From the NCBI GenBank assembly GCA_030549205.1, contig JAUKTV010000019.1, positions 248,001 through 312,000 on the forward strand: a DNA stretch of 64,000 bases, read 5' to 3'. Position numbers and translations under genes: made by a program. Source of the DNA: Apiosordaria backusii (taxonomy: Eukaryota; Ascomycota; Sordariomycetes; Sordariales; Lasiosphaeriaceae). Below are positions 37,201-49,905 of this stretch, piece after piece. The first letter of the stretch is position 1. Each line of letters opens with the position of its first letter. The notes under the pieces were generated by a model. That model was not told where the DNA came from. It ran no database searches and saw only the letters and a program-made list of their open reading frames with translations.

Positions 37201-39240
37201 GCTTTAGAAGCTTTAAGGAAAGTAGGGTAACTATTGAAGTACTACTAGTAGGATATTTCTGGCCGAGGTTGGCCTTTAAGGCTAAGATAGAACCCTGGTC
37301 TCTTAAAATTCAAGAGGGTAATAAGATTGCAGTTACTATCGGTGAGTTTTTAGCTATATAGGGCTCCTTTAGTACTATATAAGCGGTCCCTACTAATAAT
37401 ATTTAGTGGAAAAGTGGAAATAAAGAAGGTCTTGATAAGGCTAATAGCTGAAAAATGGGCCCTATTGTTACAGGTTCTAATAAAGAATTAGACTTTTACA
37501 GTGCCCTTACCGATAATTCTTACAGGGCTACCTCCTATAGTTAAAGGCTTGACTTTTACCTTAATAAGGTTAATGAAAAGGTTTTTATTATTGTAAATAT
37601 AGATTATTAATCCAGTGTTAAAGAGCTAGGCTTCTTTTAGGGCTGAGTTAGCGTAATTAGCTGGATTAATAGGTATAGAAGGCAGGATCTTAGGGGGTGG
37701 GGATACTATAGACCTAGTAAAGCTATATGGTTTATAAGGCATAGTTGGCTTTAAAGGTTTAATACTATAGAAGCCTGTATTAAGGTCGAAGCCTACTGTA
37801 AAAGAAATTTCCTTAGAATTTCCAGGGTCTTCAGTATCCTCTTTCTTTTTATCCTCCTTTTTCTTTTTCTTCTTTCCAGTAAGCCTAAGCTCTATAGGGT
37901 TCTCTGTAAAAGCATTTAAAATCCCTAAGGCTTTGGAATCTTTAGTAAAGGCAGTGTAGAAACAAAGCGTAGAAAGGGCTTAAGCAACTATAGTATTAGA
38001 AATACAGGTCTTAGCCAGAAGCTTCCTCTATAAAAATTCCAGTATAGGGTAGCGACAATAGCCGAAATTGTACTTGTTTTGGCAAATTAAAGCTCTAGAG
38101 CGTTTACACCATAGTAGAAAACTACCCTCCAATAAGCTTAAGTAGTAATTAACCTAGTCGATAAGCTGAATTATAACACCTAAGCCTTAAAGCCTTATAA
38201 TAAGGGTATTAAACTTAGCATTGTATTTAACTACTCCCAATAAACCATCGAATTTAATAGTATAGTAAGCCCTATAGAGCTTATCTCGTAGGACGGCCTA
38301 GGCAGAGGCGTACTAGGCTTATAATTGCTAGAAAAGGGTCGTTAGGAAGTCTTCGGCCTCAATAGTAAGCAGTAGGCCTGCCTGTAGGGTATTCCAAATA
38401 GTAAGAAGAAGGAAGGCTTTTAGGTCATCGTTCAGTGAATTAGTAACTGACTTAGGCTTATTTATAAACTTAAAGAGGCCTAAAACCCTTATTTGAATAG
38501 TGAGAGCCTGGTATTAAGAGCGCCAGTTCTTAAGACCTAAGAGCTTTTGTTCTTTAGTAAGGTGAAGGACCTGTTTACTAAGTTCCTTTACTAAGAGTAT
38601 AGTGGTCTCTTGGGCAGTTTAACTTGAAGAGGGCGCTGTAATAGGCGTAGCGATAGGGGCCGATGGACCTGTACAAGCTGAAGTGACCGAAGATGAGGGT
38701 GGTGTAGGTAGGTCTATAGAAGGTTCGGAAGAAGACTTGGGGGGGCTTAAAGTAGTACATTCCGGTGGGAGGCGAATGTTGAAATTGTCGATACGGGTAT
38801 TGACTCAGTTGATTTCAGCGCTTAAAGCTCTGATTTAATCAGTAAGACCTGCTATAGCGGCCCCAATCTTACTATCAAAGGTAACCACAAGGTTATTCTA
38901 TAGCTACTGGAAGTACTGGGCAAAGTTGAAGCCTTCGGAGAGGTTAGGAGTCGATAGGAGGCCGAAGGTCCCTGGAGCTCCAGGGCTTACAGGGGGGTCG
39001 TGTATATCTTCATCTTCTATAGTAAGGGAGGTTGAAGGCTTAAAAGGGAAGTAGAAGCACTGTTAGGAGTGCTAGAACGCTGTTTTTTAGGTCTTTAATG
39101 CCTAAAAGGGAAGTAAAAGTACTGTTGGAAGTACTAGAACGCTATTTTTTAGGTCTTCGGTGGCCTAAAATAAATAGGGCTTATAGGATAGGTGTTATTG
39201 CAAAGGCTGCAAAATAAAGAAATTCACCTAGGCAGTATAA
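34231..39240 (-). pseudogene. Copia gag-pol pseudogene of A2 (best-preserved copy)
   Basis: A minus-strand polyprotein. Gag is expected between about 39200 and 37700. Protease has Asn-Thr-Gly for Asp-Thr-Gly (37619-37611) followed by Gly-Gly and Ile-Ile-Gly-Lys-Gly. Integrase has a Tyr-Tyr-Asp-Lys-Gly block with its catalytic Asp at 36707-36705 and an Asn-Gly-Leu-Thr-Glu-Arg block (36617-36600) holding the catalytic Glu, 33 residues apart. Reverse transcriptase has an intact Tyr-Val-Asp-Asp (35216-35205), and RNase H has Ser-Thr-Leu-Glu-Ala-Glu-Tyr (34595-34575). All four blocks share one frame. TAG/TAA stops at former Gln and Trp codons still break it, so it is a pseudogene. The open frame at 38578-38760 is a shadow in another frame. 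Confidence 0.91.
35205..35216 (-). other. RT catalytic motif YVDD of A2 (intact)
   Basis: The minus strand reads TAC-GTT-GAC-GAC, Tyr-Val-Asp-Asp, the form typical of Copia reverse transcriptases. A1 and A3 read Tyr-Ile-Asn-Asn here. Confidence 0.9.
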
Positions 39241-39256
39241 GCCCGGGCTTATAACC
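39241..39256 (-). other. Primer-binding site of A2 (half initiator tRNA-Met type)
   Basis: The minus strand reads GGTTATAAGCCCGGGC directly after the 5' LTR. With one G-to-A change undone, its first 12 bases are complementary to GGGCTCATAACC, the anticodon-loop region of initiator tRNA-Met. Confidence 0.68.
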
Positions 39257-39935
39257 TATTAAGATAGATATCTTACAGGCCTATAGGTATAGACCTATAC
39301 AGGGAACGGCGCAGAATATTGAAAGCGAAGAAGGCTTTATTTACAGTATACGACAGTAGCTAGGTACTAAAGGAAGGTAGATTACAGGGGCGATGCCCTG
39401 CAATATATAGAAGGTAAATACTGTAATATAGGCTTATAAGGCACTGTAAAATATAGTAAACCAGTATATTGAATTGACTTATTAGTTAGGAAAATATCAC
39501 AGTAAATAGTTACGAAGGATAAGACCTATTATAGGTCTTCGGCCCTATATCGCTCCCCGAATCTCTCTCCATTCCAAGGCCCGAATGCCTGTTAAGTCCG
39601 CTAGTTATAGGGCTTAAATGCCTATTAAGTCTACTAGCTATAAGGCCTAAATGCCTGTTAAGTCTGTTAACTGTAGACTTGGCCGGCTGACTAAGTCTAA
39701 CTATTAAGTGCGCTAGCCGGAAGCCGTTTACAGGGTATAGGGCGCTAACGTTTTACCGTTGCAGTGCGCTAACCGCCCGGGGCTTCGGGCTACTTCAGGG
39801 GTCCGAAGACCACTGCGATTGCCGTAGCAGAGTATTGGTAAGCGCTATAATTCCAAGCCATTGGTTGTTATTGGCCCTGTAGGTTAAAGGCCAAAATACA
39901 CTGTAAAGTCCACAACTAAGTGCTGTATTTCAACA
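39257..39935 (-). repeat. 5' LTR of Copia A2 (679 bp)
   Basis: Same length as the left LTR. The inner end reads TATTAAGATAGA and the outer end TGTATTTCAACA. Confidence 0.93.
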
Positions 39936-39940
39936 TAAAT
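39936..39940. repeat. TSD TAAAT of Copia A2 (right)
   Basis: Identical to 33539-33543. Confidence 0.85.
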
Positions 39941-42320
39941 TTTATATTTATAATATTATATAATAGTACATCTGTTAGTAAATTCTAATTTTGTAGAATA
40001 GTTTTTATTTATATTATTATTTACGACGTTATTAATAATTAGTTTATTATAAATATACTATTTAAATTAATACTATATTATAACCTTAATAAGTATACTT
40101 TTATTAAAACTATTACTATTAATTAGAAATGTTATTTTATATTAGAAATCCTATTAAAAGTCTATAGTAATAGTATCTTATATATTGAGGAACTTAATGA
40201 TTATAAGTATATGTAGTTTAGTAATAAATATATAAGTAAAGGGTTTTATTAATTTTATAGTAGTTTTTGTATTAATAGTTTAAAATAAATTAGTAAGGAA
40301 TTTTTAATAGTTAATTTTAACCTTACTATTTTAGCTAGCGATTTTATTAGAGTTTATTAGATGTATAGATTATTTGTTAATTAATATATATTAATTTAGT
40401 TTGCTATAAAAGAAAAGGCTTATTTAAATTTAATAATTTAATATACTTTCGAATATCTGCTATAATTTAAATAAAGATAGTACGGTTATTTATTTAATAA
40501 TATAAAGTAAAACTTTAAAAAGTATATATAATTTTATATTATAAGAGAAGATATTTGTATACTATTTATATATTAATCCTTTTTTTTTAAAGTTATATAT
40601 AGGCTTTAAGGTTATATATAGTAAATATTTTAAGGATATTAATATTATTAATATTAATATTAATTAAAATAATTGCGTTTAAGAATATTATTTAATATAT
40701 TAAAAAGAGTATTATTTAATATAAAATAGAAGAAAAGTTATATTTATAAAGAAAATACTATTAAATTATATTTATATAGTTATGTAGGCTTTGTTTTTTA
40801 TAGTGTAGTTACTTTTATAGTTTATTATTTTTAATTACGTAGCTGGCTTTTAATTATATGATTAATTATTAATTACTTCTTTCTTTTAATTTAATAAATA
40901 GCTTTAGGCTTAATTTATAGTATTATTAACGATACTCTTTTCTATATAGTAAAGGCTATTTAATAGTTATAATATATTTATAGTATTAATTAAGTAAAAT
41001 ATTAAGAATTAAGTATTTATTATTAAAATAGGTTTTATAATAATTATAGTAATTAAAATGTTATAGTAGAATTAGATTGTAATTTTTAATATTAGTAGTT
41101 ATATTAAGAAGTAGGAAAAATCAGTTAATTGTATTATAAAAAGTAGCTATAGGGTATTTAATATAATTTAGTTACATTAAAAAAAGGTAGTTAAAATAAG
41201 ATTAGTATATAAATATTAAAAGGATTAGTATATATTTATTAATTATTTAAAAATAAAGTAATATATTATTTTGTTTTTATTTACTATATTATAATATTGA
41301 GATATAGGATAAAAAAGGAGACCTTTAAATTAGATAAGAAATTCGGCAATTAATTTATAAAAATAGATTTATATATAAGTTTATAATTGCTAATAATAAT
41401 TACGCTTATATAAAATAATTCTTTAAAGTCTTTACTACTTTTATAGTAAAGATTAAAAGTAGTATTTATAATTTTAATATTAAAACTTTCTCTATACAAT
41501 TTTAAACTTAATTTTATTTATTTTTATTATTTATACTTTTAGTTTTTTAGCTTCTTCTTATTAGCCTTACTTCCTATGTATTGCTATTAAGTTGACTATA
41601 TTTATTAATATAAAAGTGTAATCGATTTTGAATTTAGTTTTATTTTATTATCATTATTTAGTAAAGCGCTTTAAAATTATTATTATTTTAATATAATATT
41701 ATATAAAACTTATGTAGTTTTTATAAATAACTTTAATATATAAATTGAGGTTTAAAAGTTTACTATATTCAGTAATAATTATAGGCTTAATTTTAAAGAT
41801 AACGACTGTAATTTATACTTAAAAATTAATATTAGTAAATTAATAAATAAAGTTTTTAAAGACCGAATTTAAGAGCTTTTGCTTTTTTATAGTTCTTTTT
41901 TGTTACTGAATAATTTAGTATAGAATATTTAAAAAAAGAAGTTTAAAATAAATATATATATATATAGCGGTAAAAAGAAAAAGGTCAATAACCTTATGTT
42001 AATAAATACAAGTAAAAAAGCTATAAAGTTTAGGGTAGAAATTAAAATAAAAGCTAACTTTAACGATTATAAATATTAATAGTAAAAAGATAATATAATC
42101 TTTATTATTATTATAGGTAATTATAATATAATGCCTATTATTAAAAAAGTATTAAAATATAATATTTGTATTAAACTGTAAGTTTGGAAATTCGATATTT
42201 TATAAAAATATATAAAGTTTAAATTTAATAATAATTTATTTAAAGTAAAATTATTAAACTTTATTTTAGGGGGTTTATTTTATAGTAGTTAAATTTAAGT
42301 AAAGTATTAAGTAAGTTATT
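39941..42320. other. Extremely AT-rich host sequence, segment 2
   Basis: Continuation of 32498-33538 before A2 inserted. Long A/T words, stops in all frames and only scattered G or C. No LTR, polymerase motif or RNA gene can be supported. It could be a very old transposon or centromere-like AT-rich DNA. Confidence 0.4.
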
Positions 42321-42325
42321 AGTAA
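42321..42325. repeat. TSD AGTAA of Copia B2 (left)
   Basis: AGTAA is repeated at 56364-56368, 14 kb away, on the far side of the nested element. Confidence 0.92.
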
Positions 42326-43189
42326 TATTGGAATAGGTATGGCCAATTATAGGCCTAAGGGCCCTGTAATTAGTGCTTACATACTAGCTTATAGTGTAGC
42401 GGAAGTCTTATGTATGATACCTATAGCTTAATGCTGGGGTACTAGAATATAGTACCTTGCAGGTACTGTAGAATAGAAATATAGTAAGTAAACAATTATA
42501 TAATAGTACTAGCCTTCTATAAATCCACTATAATAATCTCTATAGTAAGGTTTGTACTTAACCTTTACTATATACCTATCGACTAATATACAGTACCTTA
42601 TATACCTTAGTAAATAGATAAGTTAAAGTACAGCTTAATTAACCCTAAAGTTTACTAAGCCCTATAAACTACTTACTAAGCCCTCTATAGTTCCTAACCT
42701 ATAGGGCTTATAGGCCTATAATTTAATATAGTAATAATATACCTACTTAACTATAGGCCTACTAATTCTTACTTAATTTAATTAACTTAATAGTTAGCTA
42801 TAGGTCTTATAGGCAGCTAAGTTAGCGTGGTTTACAGCACTTTAAAAATCGACTTATAGCTATATAAAAGAGCCGTAAAACCTAATACCTTTAACTTAAA
42901 GTATAGGTTATTATAGGGTTAAGGTTAGGCTATTTATACTGCCTATAGTAGTAAGCTTTAGTAACTTAAATATAAAATTATAAGTAGTTTAGCCTATTAA
43001 TTAGTAAAATATAGGCCTTTAAATAGCCCTATAGTAAAATAAGGTATTCGGTAAATACTAAGTAGCTAATAGATAGGGCTTTCTTTCCTTTATACTTAGC
43101 CTATAGGTTAAGTGTTAAGAAATTACTACTATATAGTATAATAGTAGCTACCTGCTATAAACTAAGCCTTATAGGGACTTAATTTAATA
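42326..43189 (-). repeat. 3' LTR of Copia B2 (864 bp)
   Basis: On the plus strand it begins TATTGGAATAGG and ends CTTAATTTAATA. The outer left end is well kept and the inner end is heavily changed. Confidence 0.93.
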
Positions 43190-43203
43190 CCCCTTTTTTA
43201 CTT
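43190..43203 (-). other. Polypurine tract of B2
   Basis: The minus strand reads AAGTAAAAAAGGGG directly before the 3' LTR. Confidence 0.7.
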
Positions 43204-46200
43204 ATAGTAAGTAATAGGCCTAGATTTAAATCTAAGGCCTACTGTAATAAGCTAAGACTAATAAACTAACTAACTAATTAAAAAACTAAAATATAAGGTA
43301 TATAAAGCATTAAAGTCTATATATTTTAAGCATTAAGTAATTACTTTTATAAGCTAAATTATAAAGGAAAATTAAATATAGAAAGGGTAGTTTTCTAATC
43401 TATTCCTTTACTAACTTTTCCTTTATAAGCCTATTTTTTAAGCTTAAAAGACCTATAAAGGTTTTAAATTTTTAACTAGCTAATAGTTTAATTAGCCTGT
43501 TAATTAATATTTATTTAATATTTAAATAGTTAATAATAATATATAATACCTTAATTTACTTCTTAACTTAATAGTATTTTAATAATATATACTTAATATA
43601 ATTATAAAGTTAATATTATTACTATATAGTAAAGTAGAGCTTATTAAAGTATACTTTAGCTCTTTATAGACCTTCTTAATTTATAGAGCTTTATAAATAG
43701 CCTTAATAACTATATCGGTTTTAACCTTTAAAGTAAAGAGGCTTATAGTACTGGCCTTTTTTAATTTCTAATTTATAAGGCCTTTAGTTACTTTAAATAT
43801 AAAGCTATAGGTAGATTTTAAATCTTTTAAGTTCTCTATAAAGTCTAAATCTATAAAGTCTATAGGTACTATAGTACCTTTGTTTTTAATAAATCTAATA
43901 GTATTATAACTGTAAGTAATTATTAAATTCTTTATACTGTTTAAATACTTTAAAAGGTTTTTAATAACGTTTAAGTTTACTATAGTAAATTACTATATAC
44001 TCTTTAAAAGCTACTATACTATAAAAGCAATATTAGGCTTTATTTAAGTTATTAAATATATTATAGTACTTACTATATATTAAAATAGTATATAATTTAA
44101 TTTACTTATAAAGTTTTCTTTTAATTTAAGGTCCTTATATTAAGTTACTATTTTAAGCTATAAAGGAATTAGTATTTTATAACTATTTTTAAAGCTAAAG
44201 GTTTTAATTACCTCCTATATATATTAGGCTTAACTAAGCTATAAAAGGAAGCGACGCTTATTTTTTATTATTTAAATACTTAAAAAGAAGGAAGCCGGCC
44301 TTTTATCTTCTATTAGATAGACCTTATTTAAGCTTTTCTTAAGTTATTAAATATAGACCTTATTGAAGTTTATAATTAAATAATTATTAATGTAAATTAC
44401 TATAAAAATCCTAACCTTAAGATTATAAAAGACAATAGAGTTAGAAATTAGCATTATAAAATCCTTTTCTTTTAATAACTTAATAAGTTTAGCTTATTAA
44501 AGTTTAAGGCTTTACTTTAAACTATATAGGGCCTTAAAGAAGTAAATTATTTAACTGGTTTTAAGTTTAAAGCCTTATTTATATAGCTTTACTTTAATAG
44601 CTGAATTTGCTAATTAATAAAACTTATAGAAGCCTTTAAATATAGCTATATAATTCTCTTCTTTTAAATAACTATTAAAAAATGCCTTTATAAAATCAAT
44701 CTACTCTATTTCCTAATTTAATAAAGCCGCTATAGTTAGTAATATATATTAAGTAAATAGTATAATAATAAAAATAAAGGTCTTTATAAAATCTAAACCT
44801 TTCTTTTATAAAAATCCTTTAATAATTAGCTTAGCCTTAAACTTTAAAAGCCTATTTTCTTTATCAGTCTTTTTATATAGTACTAACTTATTAGTTAATA
44901 GTATACGGTTTTTAAAGAAACCACTTTAAAGAAAAAACTTAAAGGTTCCTTAATTAACTATTTACTTAAATTTACTATATATAGCTTTTAATTAGTAAGA
45001 TTTTTTAAAGTTCTTTAGTATTTGTTTTAGTATTTAAGGTAATAAACTAATATTAAAAGGACCTTTAAAAACCCTATAACAATAGGCTTTAGCTTTAGTT
45101 AATATTAATTTAATAAATTAACTAATATCTATTTTAATATCTTTACTTATATTTAAGTATAGTTCTTCTACTTCTATTAATAAATAGTCTTTAATAAGGG
45201 GTTTTAAGCTAGCTTTAAGGCCTATAATAAGCCTATTAAAAGGCTTTAAGCTACTATCGATTATAGCCTTTTAAATTATAGTATACTTATTAATTAGCTT
45301 ACTATTAAAGAATTTTTTAATATTAGCCTATTGGCTAATTTCTAAACTTAACTGGCTGGTTAAATTGTATTTAAAGTATAGGTTGCTATTTTTATCTACT
45401 AATTATAGTAGCTTTACCTTCCCTTAACTTAAATCCTCTTTTAAAATAGTAATAATACTTTAAATTATAGTAGGCTTATCTACTATATTAACGAAGGAAG
45501 ATTTTACTACTGCCTTTCTAATCGGTATCTATACTTAATAAGTCTTACTTTTAAAAATAACTAATAGCTTACTAAGCTCTATATAAGCCTATAACTTTAA
45601 AGTTTTAGACCTTTTTTTAACGGAAATAAGAAACTTTATAAAAAAGCCTATAGCCTTAAACCGGCTTAAATCTAGCTTATAAAAAAGGGAAGGCTTTAAT
45701 TTATTATAAAGCGTTTAATAAAGAGTAAGGTCCTTATTATTAATTACTATATAGTTAACTAATTTAAGTACTATAGACACTATATAGTATTATAAGTATT
45801 AAAGGAGCTATAATAATACTATTATAGTCTATAACCAGTTTAAAAATATTTTAATAAAGCATTTAATTAAGCTATTTTACTTATAAATATAGGGCTTAAA
45901 AGTAGAAAATTTAATGCCTTTAATAAAAAACCAAGCCTACAATTTATAATTAATTTCTTTTCTATTATTATAATAAAAACAAATAGAGTACCGATTATAG
46001 CGATTCTTTAAGCCTTTAAAAAAGCCTTTTATAGTACTTAATATAGTTAATCCTTTAATGTTTAATAAATAAAAGGCCTACTTAAACTAAGATTTTCGGT
46101 CTATTAAAATTAATACTATAAAAAGCCTGTTATAAAGTATAGGCTTAATTTTAAAAGTATCGCCTTTAATAGAATTTAAGACCTTAAGTAAGTCTAGAAT

Positions 46201-49090
46201 AGTAAAAAATTAAAGCCTTTTTATTACCTTAGCTTTATTATAAGTTAAGTATTAAAAATCTACTTTTTTTATTTAATCTAAGTTTAAAAGCCTAATAGTA
46301 ATTTTACTGGTCTTTTTTAACAGTATTAGGCCTATATAACCTAGCTTAATATACCATTTTAATATTACTTAAAGTAATTTACTATAGTAGTCTATAGCGG
46401 TATTAAGGATATTTTTAAAAGCTTATTTAAATATATAGCTCCCTTAAGCCTTTTCTTAATTAAGTAAGCCGGAGTTACCTAAACTATTAAGGCTTTCTTT
46501 AAACTTATAAAACTTTTTAATAGGTCTACCCTAATTAAATCCTCTAAAGCCGGAGTTACTTAAGCTATTAGGGCCTTTTATAAGCTAATAGAGCTCTATT
46601 TCTTTAAATCTACCTTAATTACAGCCTTCTTTATAGTTAAACTCAAACCTTCTAAGCCTATAGGGCTTTACCTTTTAAACATTTAAATTAAAGCTAATAG
46701 TACTATCGCTATTTAGCTTTATAAGCCTATTAATAAGCCTTTAAAGGTCTAAATCGACCTTTAAATAGCTATCCCTTTAAAATAAAGGCCTATTAAAAAG
46801 CTTTACTATTAATTTTCGCTTCTAGCTAATAACGTTAAAACTTATATTATAGTAAATAATAGGCCTTTCTACCCTCTGTAATTTTAAAAAAAAGCCTAAA
46901 GCTTTAAAATCGAATACCGCTATTAAAACCTTATTAGACCTATACAGTACTTTCTTTTTAACCTAACTGCTAGCTTTATAATATAGTATACTATTAAAAA
47001 GGTTAATATTAAATTAAGGAATATATAGAGTATTTTTAAGCTTAAGCTTAGTATATTTAAGAGTTTTTTTTTATAAAAGTACTGTAAATATAATAGTTTT
47101 GGAGCCTTTAGATATTAAGGGATTTCCTTCTATATAAATTGTTTTTAATAAACTATAATTAAACTTATAGTTAGTAAACTATTTTTAACTATTAATAATA
47201 TAATTAATAAACCTAATATTATATAGAAGGGTATCCTTTAAAAAAAGTATTATTAAAGCCTTACCTTTAATACTTTTAATACCTTTAATAGGTTCTATAA
47301 ATACTATATAAATACCTTTATTACTATCGTTATTATTAAAGTCTTTAAAGACCTTTAAAGTTAAATTATAAAAGCTTACTATATAAGTAAATAAATCTTT
47401 AACTTTAAGTCTTTTTTTAAAGCTTTTAAGTCTTTTAAAGCCTTTTTTTTTCTTTTAAAGAGGACTATTAAAGTTATTAAAGCTACTATTACTATTACTT
47501 TTAAGCTTTTTACTTAAAAAAACCTTCTTTTTAATACCTTTATAAAGGCCTTTTTCACTTCTATAGACTATATCTTTAACAGTAATAGAGGTTAGAATAT
47601 ACTATTCTTCTAATAAGTCTGCTATTAAAAAACTTAAATTAATAGTATTTATATTTTAACCTAACGTTTTAACAGTCTATATAGTATTTTATTACCTTTT
47701 AACTAACTATAGAAAGGTCTTTTTTATAACTTATAGGTATTAATTTATTTAATCTATAACTTAAAGGTTAATGCCGGTTAATATAAACTAACTAACTATA
47801 TTAAAGAATTTAATATTAAAGTCTACTAAAAAGCTTGTAAATTAGTAAAAGTTTAAAAAGTAGTATTCTCTATAAAGGTTCTTTTATTATAATTTAATAC
47901 TATAGAAATACCTTTAAATAAGTAGTTTATAGGCTTTAATAGGGCTTATTTACTATAAAATAGAAGCCTAGAGGTTTAAGGCTATACTATTTTAAAGTAA
48001 TATTAATAGTAAGGTCTATTTAATATTACTTTAATAGGCTACTATAGTAGGGTCTTCTATAAAGGTAGCTATATTAATAGTATATAGTATAATATTTAGG
48101 CTCTATTTTTATAAATCGAAATTCTTAAAGCCTATAAGCCTTTAATTAATAAGAAATTTATAAACCTTTTTAATTATCTTAATAGCTATAGTAGTATAAA
48201 GGACCTTAATAGAACTACTATTAGCCCTAAGCCTTAACTGGTAGGCCGCTATAGCTTTTAGATATATAGCTTTAGCTATTATTAGAAAAGCAGTTATAAT
48301 AGCTTTAGGCCATTTTAAAGTACTTTAAACCGCTATTAGAAGCTTAATTTCTTTTACTACTTTAATTATAGTACCTTATAACTATTAAATCTAGACTTCT
48401 TATTTCTTTAGTTAAATAGTAAAGGCCTATATACAGTAAGAATCTACTGATTTTTCTCTCTTAAAAGGCCCTTACCTAAGCTCTATATTTTATATTTTTA
48501 AATCTATAAGAGGCTTAATACATTAACTACTAAAGTATTCTATAGGGCTTTAAAACCTTAATTTAATACTGTTTTTAACTAGGGCTTTAACTGTAATTTA
48601 CTTATATAGTAAAAGATATTAGATCTATAATACTTAAAAGCCTTAAAGAATAGGCTCTATTTTATATAGTAAAGTACTATAATTACTAATAGTAATAATA
48701 GTTAAAAAGGTCGCTTTATCTTTTTACTTTTTTTACTTACCTTTAGGATTTACAGAACTATCTACTTAACTATAGTTAAAGTAAGAGGCTATTTTTAGCT
48801 TTTATAAGCTTATAGTTTATAGGCCTTTAATACTTTATTAGGCTTAATTTTTACATACTTTATAGTATAATAAATTTAATAGTAAGTGTAAATTTAAACC
48901 TTATAGGCCTTTAGAAAACCTAATAAAGTAAGGTAAGCTTAATGTTTACTTTATAACCCTACCTTAATAGGTAGGCTTTAAAATTAGTAATTTTATAGCC
49001 TACTTATAGTATAGTTTACAATAGCTTAAGCCGTTATTTATAAAAGGCTTTAAGCTTAAGCTTATAAGCTTATAACCTAGTTAAGTATCT
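43204..49090 (-). pseudogene. Copia gag-pol pseudogene of B2
   Basis: Same layout as B1, on the minus strand. The RT active site reads Tyr-Ile-Asn-Asn (44394-44383). The integrase block near 45850-45990 keeps Asn-Asn-Arg-Lys-Glu and, in the same frame, Asn-Ser-Leu-Ile-Lys, so it lacks the 2-nt deletion of B1. RNase H lies at about 43640-43900 and the protease region near 47200. Stops are frequent. The enzyme activities are lost. Confidence 0.86.
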
Positions 49091-49105
49091 TCTAGGCTTA
49101 TAATC
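49091..49105 (-). other. Primer-binding site of B2
   Basis: The minus strand reads GATTATAAGCCTAGA directly after the 5' LTR, the same site as in B1 and family A. Confidence 0.6.
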
Positions 49106-49211
49106 TATTAGAATAGATATAGTTAATTATAGGCTTAAAGGCCCTGTAATTAATACTTATATATTAGCTTATAGGATAGTAGAAGTCTTATATATAATAC
49201 CTATAGCTTAG
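49106..49211 (-). repeat. 5' LTR of Copia B2, inner part (106 bp)
   Basis: It begins TATTAGAATAGA on the plus strand and stops at the A3 insertion point. Together with 55606-56363 it makes exactly 864 bp. Its last five bases are the A3 TSD, CTTAG. Confidence 0.92.
49207..49211. repeat. TSD CTTAG of Copia A3 (left)
   Basis: CTTAG is repeated at 55601-55605, directly after A3. Confidence 0.92.
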
Positions 49212-49890
49212 TGTTGAAATACAGCACTTAGTTGTAGACTTTACAGTATAGTTTAACCTGTAACTTACAGGGCTAATAACAACTAATAGTTTAAACGCAT
49301 AGCGCTTACTAATACTCTACTACGGCAATTGCAGTAGTCTTTAGACCTTTAAAGTAGCCTAAAGCCCTAGGCGGTTAATATACTGTAATAGTAAAACGTT
49401 AGCACCCTATACCCTATAAATAGCTTTTAACTAGTATATTTAATAGTTAAACTTAACCGGCTAGCTAAGTTTATAATTAATAGACTTAACAGGCATTTAA
49501 GCCCTATAGTTAATAGACTTAATAGGCATTTAGGCTTTATAGTTAGCGGATTTAATAGGCATTTAAGCCTTAAAATAGAGAGAAATTTAGGAAGCAATAT
49601 AGGGCTGAAGATCTATAATAGGTCTTATCCTTTACAATTATTTACTATAATATTTTCCTAATTAATAAGTTAATTTAATATATTAGTTTACTATATTTTA
49701 CAGTGCCTTATAAACTTATATTATAGTATTTACCTTTTATATATTATAGAATATTGCCCTTATAATTTACCTTCCTTTAATATCCAATTACTATCGTATA
49801 CTGTAAATAAAGCCCTCTTTACTTTCAATATTTTACACTATTCCTTATATAGGTCTATATTTATAGGCCTATAAGATATTTATCTTAATA
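49212..49890 (+). repeat. 5' LTR of Copia A3 (679 bp)
   Basis: It begins TGTTGAAATACAGC and ends TTATCTTAATA (RIP form of CTATCTTAACA). Confidence 0.93.
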
Positions 49891-49905
49891 GGTTATAAGC
49901 CTAAG
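49891..49905 (+). other. Primer-binding site of A3
   Basis: GGTTATAAGCCTAAG directly after the 5' LTR, the half initiator tRNA-Met type seen in A2. Confidence 0.65.

Larger units (their letters stand above)
33544..39935 (-). mobile_element. Copia family A copy 2 (A2), complete, least decayed
   Basis: A 6392-bp element with two 679-bp LTRs, TSD TAAAT, primer-binding site and polypurine tract. It keeps far more C and G than A1 and A3 and an intact YVDD, so it carries the least RIP and is probably the youngest copy. It is inserted in the AT-rich host sequence. Confidence 0.94.

Noticed and set aside
38578..38760. 60-codon minus-strand open frame in A2
   Set aside because: In a different frame from the A2 gag-pol; a shadow of the gag region.
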